A stretch of DNA of 24,224 bases from an uncultured Collinsella sp. (GTDB lineage: Bacteria > Actinomycetota > Coriobacteriia > Coriobacteriales > Coriobacteriaceae): assembly GCA_900543945.1 (NCBI GenBank), contig UQTN01000018.1:1-24224 (forward strand), written 5' to 3'. Positions 8,349-16,007 of the stretch are shown in pieces. Every line of letters starts with the position of its first letter. Positions within the stretch are counted from its first letter, which is position 1. A model generated the notes under the pieces. It made no database searches. It had not been told where the DNA came from and saw only the letters and a program-made list of their open reading frames with translations. Made by a program: the position numbers and the translations under genes.

Positions 8349-8389
8349 GGCCAAGCCATTCGGTCGCATAAGACCTCACCTACACGACA

Positions 8390-8426
8390 GGGCCCCGTCA
8401 GGCGCAAGCCCGGCGGGGCCCTTCTT
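8390..8426 (+). terminator. Rho-independent-type terminator after EIIBC
   Basis: GGGCCCCG (8390-8397) pairs with CGGGGCCC (8414-8421), followed by TTCTT. The 16-nt loop can pair further. The T-run is short, so some read-through into the downstream glycosidase gene is possible. Confidence 0.7.
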
Positions 8427-8488
8427 GCAAGGTAGACTGATTGGGGGCGCGTGGCGCCTACTCGCCGGGGCTTGCTAAGCGCCAGGGG

Positions 8489-8513
8489 CTTTCGCGCGGG
8501 GTTACCGCGAAAG
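8489..8513 (+). promoter_or_regulatory. Leader hairpin before the DUF4038 gene
   Basis: CTTTCGCG (8489-8496) pairs perfectly with CGCGAAAG (8506-8513) around a 9-nt loop, 46 nt before the start codon. There is no T-tract, so a stabilising or processing structure in the 5' leader is the simplest reading. Confidence 0.4.
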
Positions 8514-8558
8514 AATCTGCCGGTTCGCAACTCCTTTATCAAACGAAAGGACATGCAG

Positions 8559-9872
8559 ATGAGTTTGGGAAAACTGACTGTCAACAGTCGCCAGGACGGC
8601 TTTTTGTGCGAGGGCAAACCGTTCTTTTGGTTTGCCGATACGTGCTGGAGCGCATTTACGAGCATCGCCGAGGACGACTGGGACTACTATCTGACCCGCC
8701 GTGCCGAGCAGGGCATGAACGTGCTGCAGGTCAACACACTGCCGCAGTGGGATCGCTGCTGCCCCGATTTGGGCATTTGGCCCTATGCCAGCGAGGACGG
8801 CGTGCACTTTGATTGGTCCCGTCCCAACCAGGCGTACTGGGACCGCGCTGCTGCCATGTGTCGCGCTGCCGTCGAGCACGGCATTCGTCCGGCACTCGTG
8901 CTTATGTGGTGCAACTACGTGCCCGGTACCTGGGGCGCCAAGATTGCCGAGCATTGCGGTGCCGAGGTTATGCCGCGCGAGGAGGTCCGTGCCCACGTTG
9001 CCCGCGTCGTCGAGAACCTGGGTGAGTTCGACCCCGTTTACGTGGTGACAGGCGATACCGACTTTACCAGCGACGAGGCGATCGCCTATTACGAGGATGC
9101 CCTCGACGAAGTCGTCAATCGCGCGCCCGAGGCGTTGCGCACCATGCATATCAACCGCGGCAACCGCACCATCCCGGCACGGTACCTGGACCGCTTGGAC
9201 TTCTACATGTTCCAGCCCGGCCACAACTACGAGGGCCAGCCCGAGGCTTGGCACTTGCCGCAGGACTTTATCGCCAACTATCCCAAAAAGCCGATGGTCA
9301 ACTCTGAGCCTTGTTACGAGCAGATGGGTGCGTCGCGCAATGTGTACTGGCGCTTCACCGCGCAGGACTGCCGCGCGAGTGTGTGGTCGTCGATCCTTGC
9401 CGGCGCCAGCGCGGGTGTGACCTATGGCGCGCACGGTGTTTGGAACTGGCAGACTAGCAAGAGCCAGGGCTCGGTGTTGGGCGAGGGCTTCGATATGCCG
9501 TTCCGCTGGCAGGAGTGTCTGCAGTTTGCGGGCGTTTGGGACTTTGGCGCGATCGAGCATGTGCTTGCCGGCCTGGGTGCTACGGCTGGCGACGACGCAC
9601 TTGCCGTGGTTCCGGCGCAGGAGCTCCTCGATGACGCGCGCGAGGCCATTCGTGTGGCGCGCGTTGGCGATCGCGTCGTCACGTACCTGCCGCGCACCAC
9701 GGCGCTCAAGTTTAAGCTCGACGGCGCGCGTGGCTGGACGGCGACGGTTCTCGACATGGAAGACAAGCGCGTCGCCAAGCTGCCCGTTCGCGACAACGGT
9801 GACGGCACCGTGCGCGTGGCTCAGCATCCCTTTGAGCACGACGCCCTGGTGATCCTGACCCCTGGGCGCTAA
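8559..9872 (+). CDS. DUF4038 / GH140-like glycoside hydrolase
   Basis: A 437-residue protein. The ATG at 8559 has AAAGGA seven bases upstream; the ATG at 8553 is too close to it. The N-terminus GKPFFWFADTCWSAF is the DUF4038 signature of a TIM-barrel family that includes the GH140 apiosidases acting on rhamnogalacturonan II. Candidate catalytic acids are Asp166 or Asp168 (VVTGDTDF) and Glu250 (VNSEPCYEQMG). The last 90 or so residues form the beta 'collagen-binding-like' domain usual in the family. No signal peptide is present, unlike surface GH140 enzymes of Bacteroides, so it would act on imported oligosaccharides. It lies 210 bp after the PTS gene, beyond a terminator. The exact linkage it cleaves is unknown. 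Confidence 0.87.
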   Translation: MSLGKLTVNSRQDGFLCEGKPFFWFADTCWSAFTSIAEDDWDYYLTRRAEQGMNVLQVNTLPQWDRCCPDLGIWPYASEDGVHFDWSRPNQAYWDRAAAMCRAAVEHGIRPALVLMWCNYVPGTWGAKIAEHCGAEVMPREEVRAHVARVVENLGEFDPVYVVTGDTDFTSDEAIAYYEDALDEVVNRAPEALRTMHINRGNRTIPARYLDRLDFYMFQPGHNYEGQPEAWHLPQDFIANYPKKPMVNSEPCYEQMGASRNVYWRFTAQDCRASVWSSILAGASAGVTYGAHGVWNWQTSKSQGSVLGEGFDMPFRWQECLQFAGVWDFGAIEHVLAGLGATAGDDALAVVPAQELLDDAREAIRVARVGDRVVTYLPRTTALKFKLDGARGWTATVLDMEDKRVAKLPVRDNGDGTVRVAQHPFEHDALVILTPGR

Positions 9873-9920
9873 CGGCTCTTCTCCAACATTTACAACCCAG
9901 TCCCTTTCATAAGGCTGCGA

Positions 9921-9970
9921 CGGAATGGTTCCTGCATGACGGCTTTAAGCTGTCAAGGGGAGCCATTCCG
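9921..9970. terminator. Bidirectional hairpin between converging genes
   Basis: CGGAATGG (9921-9928) pairs with CCATTCCG (9963-9970). An inner stem TGACGGC/GCTGTCA (9937-9955, one G-U pair) closes around TTTAA. It lies between the converging DUF4038 and Mg2+-ATPase genes, so it probably ends both transcripts. No long T-tract flanks it. Confidence 0.5.
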
Positions 9971-9973
9971 CCG

Positions 9974-10002
9974 CACTCATTGGGGACGTGCTTAAATGAG
10001 TG
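9974..10002. repeat. GGGGAC-loop hairpin repeat, single copy
   Basis: CACTCATT (9974-9981) and AATGAGTG (9995-10002) form a perfect 8-bp stem around GGGGACGTGCTTA. The loop differs by one base from the copies at 3292, while the stem matches them with one extra pair. Confidence 0.8.
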
Positions 10003-10061
10003 GTTTAACTTGAGGCGGGACTTTTTGACCGCCTGATGGGTCGAGCGTAACAACTCGTGCG

Positions 10062-12830
10062 TTACAGCAGCTCGCCGTGGCGGGCGATGTAGCGGCGCTT
10101 GGCCAGTTGGGTGAGCGCGATGTAGGCGGCGACAATGCCGATGAGCAGCGCGAAGAAGATTGGCGGCAGCGGCATGAGACCCAGCGCATCGGCGATGGGG
10201 CTTGCCGGTAGCCAGGTGACGAGCACCAGGCCCAGCACGGTGAGGAGGCACAGCGCGGGCGCGGCGTGGTCGCGCGGGCGTGGCAGGCGCGGGGAGCGCA
10301 GCATGTGGACCACGAGCGTCTGCGACCACATGGACTCGACAAACCAACCGCTCTGGAAGAGCGCCGTAAAGGCCGCCATGCCTGCGACGTCGCCTATAGC
10401 GGCAAGCTCTGCCCAGCTTGCGCCCACGGCGGCGGGGCACACCACAAAGAAGAGCGCGGCGAAAGTCACGATATCAAACAGTGAGCTCACGGGACCCAAC
10501 TCGAGCATAAAGCCCTTAATGGACGCGGCATCCCAGGCGCGCGGACGGGCAGTCCAGGCGTCATCGACGGTGTCCCACGGCAGCGCGATGCACACGATCT
10601 CGTAGACCAGCGACAGCAGCACCAACTGCAGAGCGCTCATGGGCAAGAATGGCAAGAACAGGCTCGCGACGGTCACGGATAGCACGTTGCCAAAGTTGGA
10701 GCTCACCGTGGTCTTGAGGTACTTGAGCAGGTTGCCGTAGGTGCGGCGGCCTTCGATGATGCCGCGCTTGAGCACGCCCAGGTCTTTCTGGAGCAAGATG
10801 ATGTCGGCGGATTCCTTGGCGATGTCGACGGCCGAATCGACCGAGATGCCGCAGTCGCTCGCACGCATGGCGGCGGCGTCGTTGATGCCGTCGCCCATAA
10901 AGCCCACGGTGTGGCCGAGCAGCTCGCGCATGACGCGCACCAGGCGCGCCTTCTGCAGCGGCGAGAGCTTGGCGAAGAGGTGGGTGTTCTCGGCGCGCTC
11001 GGCAAGCTCGGCATCGTCGAGCGCATCGATCTCGGAGCCCAGCAAGACGTTGCTCGCGTCGATGCCGATCTGCTCGCAGACGGTGGCGGCGACACGGTCG
11101 TTGTCGCCGGTCAGGACCTTAACGGCTACGCCCTTGGCCTCGAGGGTGGCGACGGCGCCCGCGGCACTTGCTTTGGGCGGATCGAGGAAGGCCAAAAAGC
11201 CCATCAACACCATGTCGCATTCGTCGGCAATGCCAAACTCGCCCACGCAGCGCGGATTGGTTTTCTGCGCCACGGCAATCACGCGCAGGCCCTCGGCGTT
11301 GAGCCCGGCGACCTGCTTGCGAATCTGGGCGAGCTTATCTTCGGTAAGCGGCTGGGCGGCGCCATCGACCTCGACAAAGGAGCAGATCTCGAGCATTTCC
11401 TCGGCAGCTCCCTTGGTAACCATCTGGGTTTTGCCTTGGGCGTCGGAGACAACTACGCTCAGGCGACGGCGCGAGAAATCGAAGGGCACCTCGTCGACCT
11501 TGGTATAGCGGTCGCGCAGGCTCTGGCCCAGCATAGAATCGGGCACGACGGTCGAGGGCGTCACATCGGCACGGTCGATGACGGCCAGGTCGATAAGGTT
11601 TTTGAGGCCGGTCTGGAAGAAGCTGTTCAAAAACGCATGGCGCAGCACGCGCGCATCCTCGTTGCCGTCGGTGTTGAGGTAGCGCTCGAGCACGATGCGG
11701 TCTTCGGTGAGGGTGCCGGTCTTGTCGCAGCACAGGACGTCCATCGCGCCGAGGTTTTGGATCGCCGGCAGCTCCTTGACGATAACCTGGCGGCGGGCGA
11801 GGTCCTTGGCGCCCTGCGACAGGCTCGTGGTCACGATGACGGGAAGCATCTGCGGCGTGATGCCCACGGCCACGCTCGTGGCGAACAACAGCGCATCGAT
11901 GACGTTGCCCTTGGTGGCGGCGTTGATGGCAAAGACGGCCGGCGCCATAACGAGCATGAGGCGTACGAGCAGCATGGAGACGCTCGAGACGCCGCGGTCA
12001 AACGCGCTCTTCTCGCCGCGCCCGTTGAGCATCTTGGCGATGCCGCCCAGGTAGGTGACCGAGCCGGTGGCAACGACAAGCGCCATGGCGGTGCCGTTTT
12101 GCACGGAGGTGCCGGTAAAGACGATGTTCTTGCAGGCAGAGAGTGGTAGCGCGGAGCCGTCGGCACCCTCGACGACGGTGATGGCAGCGGTCTTCTCGAC
12201 GGCCTCGCTCTCGCCGGTGAGTGCGGACTCGATCACAAACAGGTCGCGTGCGGTGATGATGCGGGCATCGGCCGGCACCATGTCGCCGGCAGAGAGGCGG
12301 ATTACATCGCCGGGGACGAGCTCGTCGAAGGGGATCTCGACGCGCTCGCCGTCGCGCAGGGCACAGCAGGTGTTGGAGACCAGGTCCTTGAGGGCCTCGG
12401 CCGCATTGCCGCTGCGGGCTTCCTGGATAAACTTCATGCCGCCCGATACCAGCAGCATGATGCCGATGACGATGACCGTGGAGGGGTCACGCTGCAGCTC
12501 GGGCACGGCGAGCACGTCGATGTAGAGCGAGACCAGTGCGAGGGCGGCGAGGATACCAGCGAAGGGATCGACGAACGCGTCGGCGATGCGGCGGGCGAGC
12601 GTCTTGGTCGGCGCTTCGATGGTGTTGGGGCCGACGGCGCTCAGGCGCTCGGCGGCGTGCTCGGCGGTGAGGCCGTCGGCTATGGCGTCGAGCAGCACGA
12701 GGGCATCCTCGGCGCTATGGGTGGCGGCGAATATGGTGTTCTTGGACATGCCGGTATGAGCGGCGGGGCGCGCCGTGCGGCGGCGCTTGGAGATGGCTTC
12801 GAGTACCGTGGCGGTTTTGAGCATCAGCAT
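10062..12830 (-). CDS. mgtA: Magnesium-translocating P-type ATPase (MgtA type)
   Basis: A 922-residue P-type ATPase of class IIIB. The ATG at 12830 has GGAGG five bases upstream. Visible motifs are LTGES near residue 204, the ion-path motif GITPQMLP near 323-330 (MgtA/MgtB form), DKTGTLT with phosphorylated Asp369, and GDGIND near 645. Ten or so hydrophobic segments are present, about four before the phosphorylation site and six at the C-terminus. It brings Mg2+ into the cell down its electrochemical gradient using ATP. An Arg-rich N-terminal segment precedes the cation-transporter N domain (residues about 30-100). The leader contains a promoter, a 23-residue upstream ORF and a hairpin, suggesting leader-based regulation as in enteric mgtA. 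It converges on the DUF4038 gene. Confidence 0.95.
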   Translation of the reverse strand: MLMLKTATVLEAISKRRRTARPAAHTGMSKNTIFAATHSAEDALVLLDAIADGLTAEHAAERLSAVGPNTIEAPTKTLARRIADAFVDPFAGILAALALVSLYIDVLAVPELQRDPSTVIVIGIMLLVSGGMKFIQEARSGNAAEALKDLVSNTCCALRDGERVEIPFDELVPGDVIRLSAGDMVPADARIITARDLFVIESALTGESEAVEKTAAITVVEGADGSALPLSACKNIVFTGTSVQNGTAMALVVATGSVTYLGGIAKMLNGRGEKSAFDRGVSSVSMLLVRLMLVMAPAVFAINAATKGNVIDALLFATSVAVGITPQMLPVIVTTSLSQGAKDLARRQVIVKELPAIQNLGAMDVLCCDKTGTLTEDRIVLERYLNTDGNEDARVLRHAFLNSFFQTGLKNLIDLAVIDRADVTPSTVVPDSMLGQSLRDRYTKVDEVPFDFSRRRLSVVVSDAQGKTQMVTKGAAEEMLEICSFVEVDGAAQPLTEDKLAQIRKQVAGLNAEGLRVIAVAQKTNPRCVGEFGIADECDMVLMGFLAFLDPPKASAAGAVATLEAKGVAVKVLTGDNDRVAATVCEQIGIDASNVLLGSEIDALDDAELAERAENTHLFAKLSPLQKARLVRVMRELLGHTVGFMGDGINDAAAMRASDCGISVDSAVDIAKESADIILLQKDLGVLKRGIIEGRRTYGNLLKYLKTTVSSNFGNVLSVTVASLFLPFLPMSALQLVLLSLVYEIVCIALPWDTVDDAWTARPRAWDAASIKGFMLELGPVSSLFDIVTFAALFFVVCPAAVGASWAELAAIGDVAGMAAFTALFQSGWFVESMWSQTLVVHMLRSPRLPRPRDHAAPALCLLTVLGLVLVTWLPASPIADALGLMPLPPIFFALLIGIVAAYIALTQLAKRRYIARHGELL

Positions 12831-12912
12831 AGGGTCCTCCTTGTTGAAGGGAGTTAGCGTACGTGTCGTATTTGCTTCAAAAAACCTAGATGTCGCTCAC
12901 GTCTTGCTTTCG

Positions 12913-12948
12913 AACCACCACAAAGGGACAGGCACCTTTGTGGTGGTT
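12913..12948. repeat. 14-bp hairpin in the mgtA leader
   Basis: AACCACCACAAAGG (12913-12926) pairs exactly with CCTTTGTGGTGGTT (12935-12948) around GACAGGCA. On the minus strand it falls 21 nt after the upstream ORF stop and 82 nt before mgtA. It looks like a dispersed palindromic repeat but is placed where it could act in leader control. Confidence 0.75.
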
Positions 12949-12969
12949 TTGACGATCGGCTGTTGGCGC

Positions 12970-13041
12970 TTATGCGTGCGCGGAATCCTCGCGGCGTGCC
13001 GAGGGCGACATGCAGGTTTTTCGACTATGACTGCCTTCCAT
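12970..13041 (-). CDS. Small upstream ORF in the mgtA leader (23 aa)
   Basis: The ATG at 13041 is preceded by AAGGAGG with a 6-nt spacer, one of the best ribosome sites in the window. Twenty-three codons follow before TAA at 12972-12970. The peptide starts MEGSHSRKTCMSP and ends in a charged RREDSAHA; it has no signal or membrane segment. It lies between a good minus-strand promoter (13108-13136) and a strong hairpin, with mgtA 139 nt further on. In enteric bacteria a short leader peptide (MgtL) couples Mg2+ to mgtA transcription, which is family knowledge. The sequence here is unrelated to MgtL, so an analogous role is inference. It could also be a free-standing small protein. Confidence 0.55.
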   Translation of the reverse strand: MEGSHSRKTCMSPSARREDSAHA

Positions 13042-13107
13042 GGCACACCTCCTTAAGGCCGGGCGCGGCGCGCTTTGGGTATCTCGTACCCGTTACAATC
13101 CGCCCGT

Positions 13108-13136
13108 ATTCTTGATGAGGGGGTTTGCCGTGTCAA
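13108..13136 (-). promoter_or_regulatory. Candidate promoter of the mgtA leader transcript
   Basis: On the minus strand, TTGACA (13136-13131) is a perfect -35 box. After a 17-bp spacer comes AAGAAT (13113-13108), matching four of six -10 bases. Transcription would begin near 13100, giving a leader of roughly 270 nt before mgtA that includes the small ORF. Confidence 0.55.
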
Positions 13137-13265
13137 CCCCAATGTTTGGAAAACCATTGCCTCTGACAAAGCCTTTACAGAATGCCGAGGCCCCAAAGCG
13201 CGCCCGCAACGCGCCCTGCCTGCGCTAAACTGGAAGGCACGTACGCGATTACGAGAGGAGCCCGC

Positions 13266-13946
13266 ATGGAGGCTTACAAGCAAGAGTTCATCAAGTTCAT
13301 GGTTGAGTCCGACGTTCTTAAATTCGGCAGCTTTACGCTCAAGAGCGGCCGTCAGTCCCCGTTCTTTATGAACGCCGGCGCCTACGTGACGGGCTATCAG
13401 CTCAAGAAGCTGGGCGAGTATTACGCCCAGGCCATCCACGATAACTTTGGCGACGACTTTGACGTGCTGTTTGGACCGGCCTACAAGGGTATTCCGCTGG
13501 CCGTCGTGACCGCAATTGCCTACCACGAGCTGTACGGCAAGGAGGTCAAGTACTGCTGCGATCGCAAGGAGGCCAAGGACCACGGCGCCGACAAGGGCAA
13601 CCTGCTGGGCTACGAGCCCCAGGACGGCGACCGCGTGGTCATGGTCGAGGACGTCACCACCAGCGGTAAGTCCATCGACGAGACCTATCCCAAGGTCAAG
13701 GCTGCTGCCGATGTCGAGATCAAGGGCCTCATCGTGTCCCTCAACCGCATGGAGGTCGGCAAGGGTGGCGTGACCACCGCGCAGAAGGAGATCGAGGCCA
13801 AGTACGGTTTCCCCGTCGCGAGCATCGTCTCCATGGCCGAGGTCGTCGAGACCCTCTACAACCACGAGATCGACGGCAAAGTCGTCATCGACGACGAGCT
13901 CAAGACCGCTATCGACGCCTACTACGAGCAGTACGGAGCTCGTTAG
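13266..13946 (+). CDS. pyrE: Orotate phosphoribosyltransferase
   Basis: A 226-residue enzyme that joins orotate to PRPP to make orotidine 5'-phosphate in UMP synthesis. The ATG at 13266 is preceded by GAGAGGAG with about six bases between. The PRPP-binding loop VEDVTTSGKS lies at residues 127-136. The segment KSGRQSPFFMNAG (26-38) is the orotate/PRPP-side N-terminal motif, and the CDRKEAKDHG loop (98-107) carries the catalytic lysine. The length is normal for the family. It stands alone, without other pyr genes nearby, and diverges from mgtA. Its TAG stop overlaps the first bases of the structured element at 13945-14085. I saw no PyrR-type attenuator in its leader. Confidence 0.95.
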   Translation: MEAYKQEFIKFMVESDVLKFGSFTLKSGRQSPFFMNAGAYVTGYQLKKLGEYYAQAIHDNFGDDFDVLFGPAYKGIPLAVVTAIAYHELYGKEVKYCCDRKEAKDHGADKGNLLGYEPQDGDRVVMVEDVTTSGKSIDETYPKVKAAADVEIKGLIVSLNRMEVGKGGVTTAQKEIEAKYGFPVASIVSMAEVVETLYNHEIDGKVVIDDELKTAIDAYYEQYGAR

Positions 13947-14085
13947 TTACGCGGTTTTACCAAACGCCGTAACTGCTCGACGCTGCAAACCCGCCAGAGC
14001 GGCAATCTGCCTTTCAACTTCGGCGGCATGACCAGAAGGTCAATGCCGCCTCGTTTCAAGGCACCTTGCTCGCTCTGGCGGGTTT
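13945..14085 (+). ncRNA. Conserved multi-stem element, copy A (3' of pyrE)
   Basis: About 141 nt. An imperfect hairpin (13945-13973, loop TACC) is followed by the linker TGCTCGACGCTGC. A long arm comes next: a perfect 15-bp outer stem (13987-14001 with 14071-14085), GCAA/TTGC, GCCTT/AAGGC, an inner stem GGCGGCAT/ATGCCGCC, and a GACC-AGAA-GGTC tip with a one-base bulge. Copy B at 22881-23022 has the same stems and loops with several compensatory base changes, which supports selection on structure. It may be a processed 3' UTR, a small RNA or a mobile palindromic element. No match to a known RNA family could be checked. Confidence 0.6.
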
Positions 14086-14119
14086 TCGCTGTCGCTACCA
14101 AAACATCGGCGTTGCCGTG

Positions 14120-14180
14120 GTAGTCATTGGGGACAGACATAAATGAGTAGTCATTGGGGACGTTCTTAAATGACTACTCA
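14120..14180. repeat. Tandem pair of GGGGAC-loop hairpin repeats (27-bp period)
   Basis: GTAGTCATTGGGGAC starts at 14120 and again at 14147. The second unit is a perfect 12-bp inverted repeat, TGAGTAGTCATT (14144-14155) with AATGACTACTCA (14169-14180), around GGGGACGTTCTTA. The first unit ends in AAATGA and has a degenerate loop (GGGGACAGACATA). Confidence 0.8.
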
Positions 14181-14184
14181 GGAT

Positions 14185-14206
14185 GAGCGTCCAAAAATCC
14201 GCGCTC
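14185..14206. repeat. TCCAAAAATCC-loop hairpin
   Basis: GAGCGT (14185-14190) and GCGCTC (14201-14206) form a 6-bp stem with one G-U pair around CCAAAAATCC. The same loop on a different stem is at 15052-15073, and a weaker one lies near 3433-3454. Confidence 0.6.
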
Positions 14207-14314
14207 GTTCGATTGGCGCATGTCTACGCAGCGTAGGTTGTCGAGCCTGGCCTTCAAATGGATACTGACTGTCGAACCGGTTCACTCCATTTCTTCAATT
14301 TGATTGGACAGCCC

Positions 14315-14935
14315 ATGAACCAGACACGGCAAACCAATGCCTCCCATACTTTTTTGGCAGCGCATGCCATCAAGCAGCTGCGCGAAGAGCGCGGCCTCAC
14401 CCAGCGCGCCCTGGCGGAAAGCCTTGGCGTGACCGATAAAGCCGTCAGCAAGTGGGAATCCGGCCGCGGCCTTCCCGACATTTCCCTCGTTGAGCCTTTG
14501 GCCCAGAGACTCGGCATAAGCGTGGCCGAGCTTTTGGCTGGTGACATTCGGGCCAACGCCAACCGTGCAGGCAATATGCTCAAAGGCGTCTTTTACGTTT
14601 GCCCTATCTGCGGAAACGTTGTGCACGCGCTCGGAGAAGGCAGCTTTAGCTGCTGTGGCTCCACGATGTTTCCCCAGGAGGCCGAAGAGCCGGACGCGGA
14701 CCACGCCTTTTCCATCGAGCGCATCGAGGACGATTGGTGCGTCACGCTCGATCATCCCATGACCAAGGATCACTACATTAGCTTTGTGGCATATGCGACT
14801 ATGGACGGCATCTGCTTTAAGAAGCTCTATCCAGAGCAATCGGTGCAGCCGCGCTTCCATATTACCGGGCGCGGCAGGATATATCTTTACTGCAACCAAC
14901 ACGGACTCTTTACGTCGCTGACGCCTCGCAAATAA
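14315..14935 (+). CDS. HTH (XRE) regulator fused to a desulfoferrodoxin domain
   Basis: A 206-residue protein if started at the ATG at 14315; an in-frame ATG at 14258 would add 19 residues and neither has a strong ribosome site. Residues about 17-75 are an XRE helix-turn-helix (LTQRALAESLGVTDKAVSKWESG). Residues about 95-206 match a two-iron desulfoferrodoxin. C96/C99 and C113/C114 correspond to the rubredoxin-like centre I. H130, H147, H153, C193 and H196 correspond to the five ligands of the superoxide-reducing centre II (HPM-x2-DHY and YCNQH). The Glu-Lys before the first His ligand of classical enzymes is replaced by Ala-Asp. This suggests sensing of superoxide, oxygen or iron rather than fast catalysis, which is inference. 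Targets are unknown. It lies alone between repeat clusters. Confidence 0.88.
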   Translation: MNQTRQTNASHTFLAAHAIKQLREERGLTQRALAESLGVTDKAVSKWESGRGLPDISLVEPLAQRLGISVAELLAGDIRANANRAGNMLKGVFYVCPICGNVVHALGEGSFSCCGSTMFPQEAEEPDADHAFSIERIEDDWCVTLDHPMTKDHYISFVAYATMDGICFKKLYPEQSVQPRFHITGRGRIYLYCNQHGLFTSLTPRK

Positions 14936-14980
14936 CGGCTGTCTTCCGCCCTCCTCATGCGTTCCCAGGGGACCCAAAAT

Positions 14981-15073
14981 GAGCGTGGATAATCTCCCGG
15001 GTTTGGCCTGTGTGCGGGCTCAAAGTGGGAGATTATCCACGCTCGTTATCTGAGTGTCCAAAAATCCACACTC
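14981..15073. repeat. Long palindromic repeat copy 2 plus TCCAAAAATCC-loop hairpin
   Basis: GAGCGTGGATAATCTCCC (14981-14998) pairs exactly with 15027-15044, an 18-bp stem. The intervening sequence is close to that at 3381-3408. GAGTGT (15052-15057) and ACACTC (15068-15073) then form a second hairpin around CCAAAAATCC. The element lies between the converging HTH-desulfoferrodoxin and RpiR genes and may end both transcripts. Confidence 0.8.
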
Positions 15074-15077
15074 GTCG

Positions 15078-15932
15078 CTACTTGAGTCCGGGCAGGCGGG
15101 TGTAGGGGAACGAGCGCTCTAGGAACTCGGAGCAGCGGGCGTAATCTTTGGCAAAGTAGCTGCTATAGAGCGAATCGAGTACGTATTGCACGGCGATATG
15201 GCTGGCGAACTGCGTGATGCGGTGCGTCATGCTCTCGTGGTCGCTTACCGTGAGATAGGCGGCAAAGCCGGGGTGAATGCGGGCACAGTACGGCGTGCCG
15301 ATGACGATGACCGGGACATGTCGACTGCTAAGGATCGGCAAGATCTCCTTGAGGTTGGGGGCAAGGCCGCTGTAGGAGATGACGATTGCCACATGGTCGG
15401 GACCCGAGGCGAGCGCCGTGCGCACCTGCGCCTCGACGCTGTCGTGGCACGTCGCGCTTTTGCCGGCGGAAAGCAGGCGATCGCGGAACATTCCCGCTGG
15501 ATACAGGTTATGCGAGCCCGTGTAGATGTCCACGGTGCCGGCGCGCATGATGAGCTTGGCGGCGTGGTCGAGCTGTGCAGGGTCGAGCAGCTCCTGCGTT
15601 TCGGCCAAGGTGGTCTGGTAGAGCCCCTCCATGCGCTCCATCACCTGCGCAGGGGCGGAGGTGGCATCGAAGGGAAAGTTGATGTCCACGTCGCGCCGGT
15701 TGCCCGCCTCGGTCGCCTGGCGGATGAGCTCGACCTTGAGGTCTTTGAATCCCTCGAGGCCGAGCTTTTTGCAAAAGCGGTGCACGCTCGCGACCGAAAC
15801 GTTGGCGCACGCGGCAAATTCCTTAATGGAAAGCCCGCGCACATCCTCGCCCATGGCGAGGGCCGTTCGCCCAAGTTGTTGCTCGGTGGGGGTGAGGCTT
15901 TTGCCCTGCGTGATCTTTCGCCTGATATCCAT
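15078..15932 (-). CDS. MurR/RpiR-family transcriptional regulator with SIS domain
   Basis: A 284-residue protein. The ATG at 15932 follows AGGAG with five bases between. Residues about 1-77 form the RpiR helix-turn-helix (SIKEFAACANVSVASVHRFCKKLG, cited in parts: SIKEFAACANVSVAS and VHRFCKKLG). Residues about 120-260 form the SIS sugar-phosphate-binding domain, with YTGSHN near 137 and SYSG near 186. Such proteins sense a phosphosugar made by uptake or catabolism and usually control nearby sugar genes. It lies 166 bp downstream of the GH106-like gene on the same strand. Two direct repeats GCGATAAA at 15955 and 15972 sit in its own upstream region and could be an autoregulatory site. The ligand is unknown; a PTS-derived sugar phosphate is a reasonable inference. 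Confidence 0.9.
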   Translation of the reverse strand: MDIRRKITQGKSLTPTEQQLGRTALAMGEDVRGLSIKEFAACANVSVASVHRFCKKLGLEGFKDLKVELIRQATEAGNRRDVDINFPFDATSAPAQVMERMEGLYQTTLAETQELLDPAQLDHAAKLIMRAGTVDIYTGSHNLYPAGMFRDRLLSAGKSATCHDSVEAQVRTALASGPDHVAIVISYSGLAPNLKEILPILSSRHVPVIVIGTPYCARIHPGFAAYLTVSDHESMTHRITQFASHIAVQYVLDSLYSSYFAKDYARCSEFLERSFPYTRLPGLK

Positions 15933-16007
15933 ATGGCTCCTATGCGTTTGCGTCGCGATAAACCAATCATAGCGATAAATAAAACGTTCGGCTTGGCTGG
16001 GAGTTTT

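Noticed and set aside
6876..8369. Long minus-strand open frame (497 codons) across the EIIBC gene
   Set aside because: It is the antisense of a clear PTS gene, its translation is a low-complexity Asp/Glu/Gly/His-rich sequence, and it has no ribosome site. It results from GC-rich codon bias.
8502..9839. Minus-strand open frame (445 codons) opposite the DUF4038 gene
   Set aside because: Shadow of the DUF4038 gene, with no ribosome site or domain.
12831..13107. M-box (ykoK) Mg2+ riboswitch upstream of mgtA
   Set aside because: The leader lacks the conserved multi-helix core as far as I can see; it holds a small ORF and one simple hairpin instead. A covariance search would settle it.
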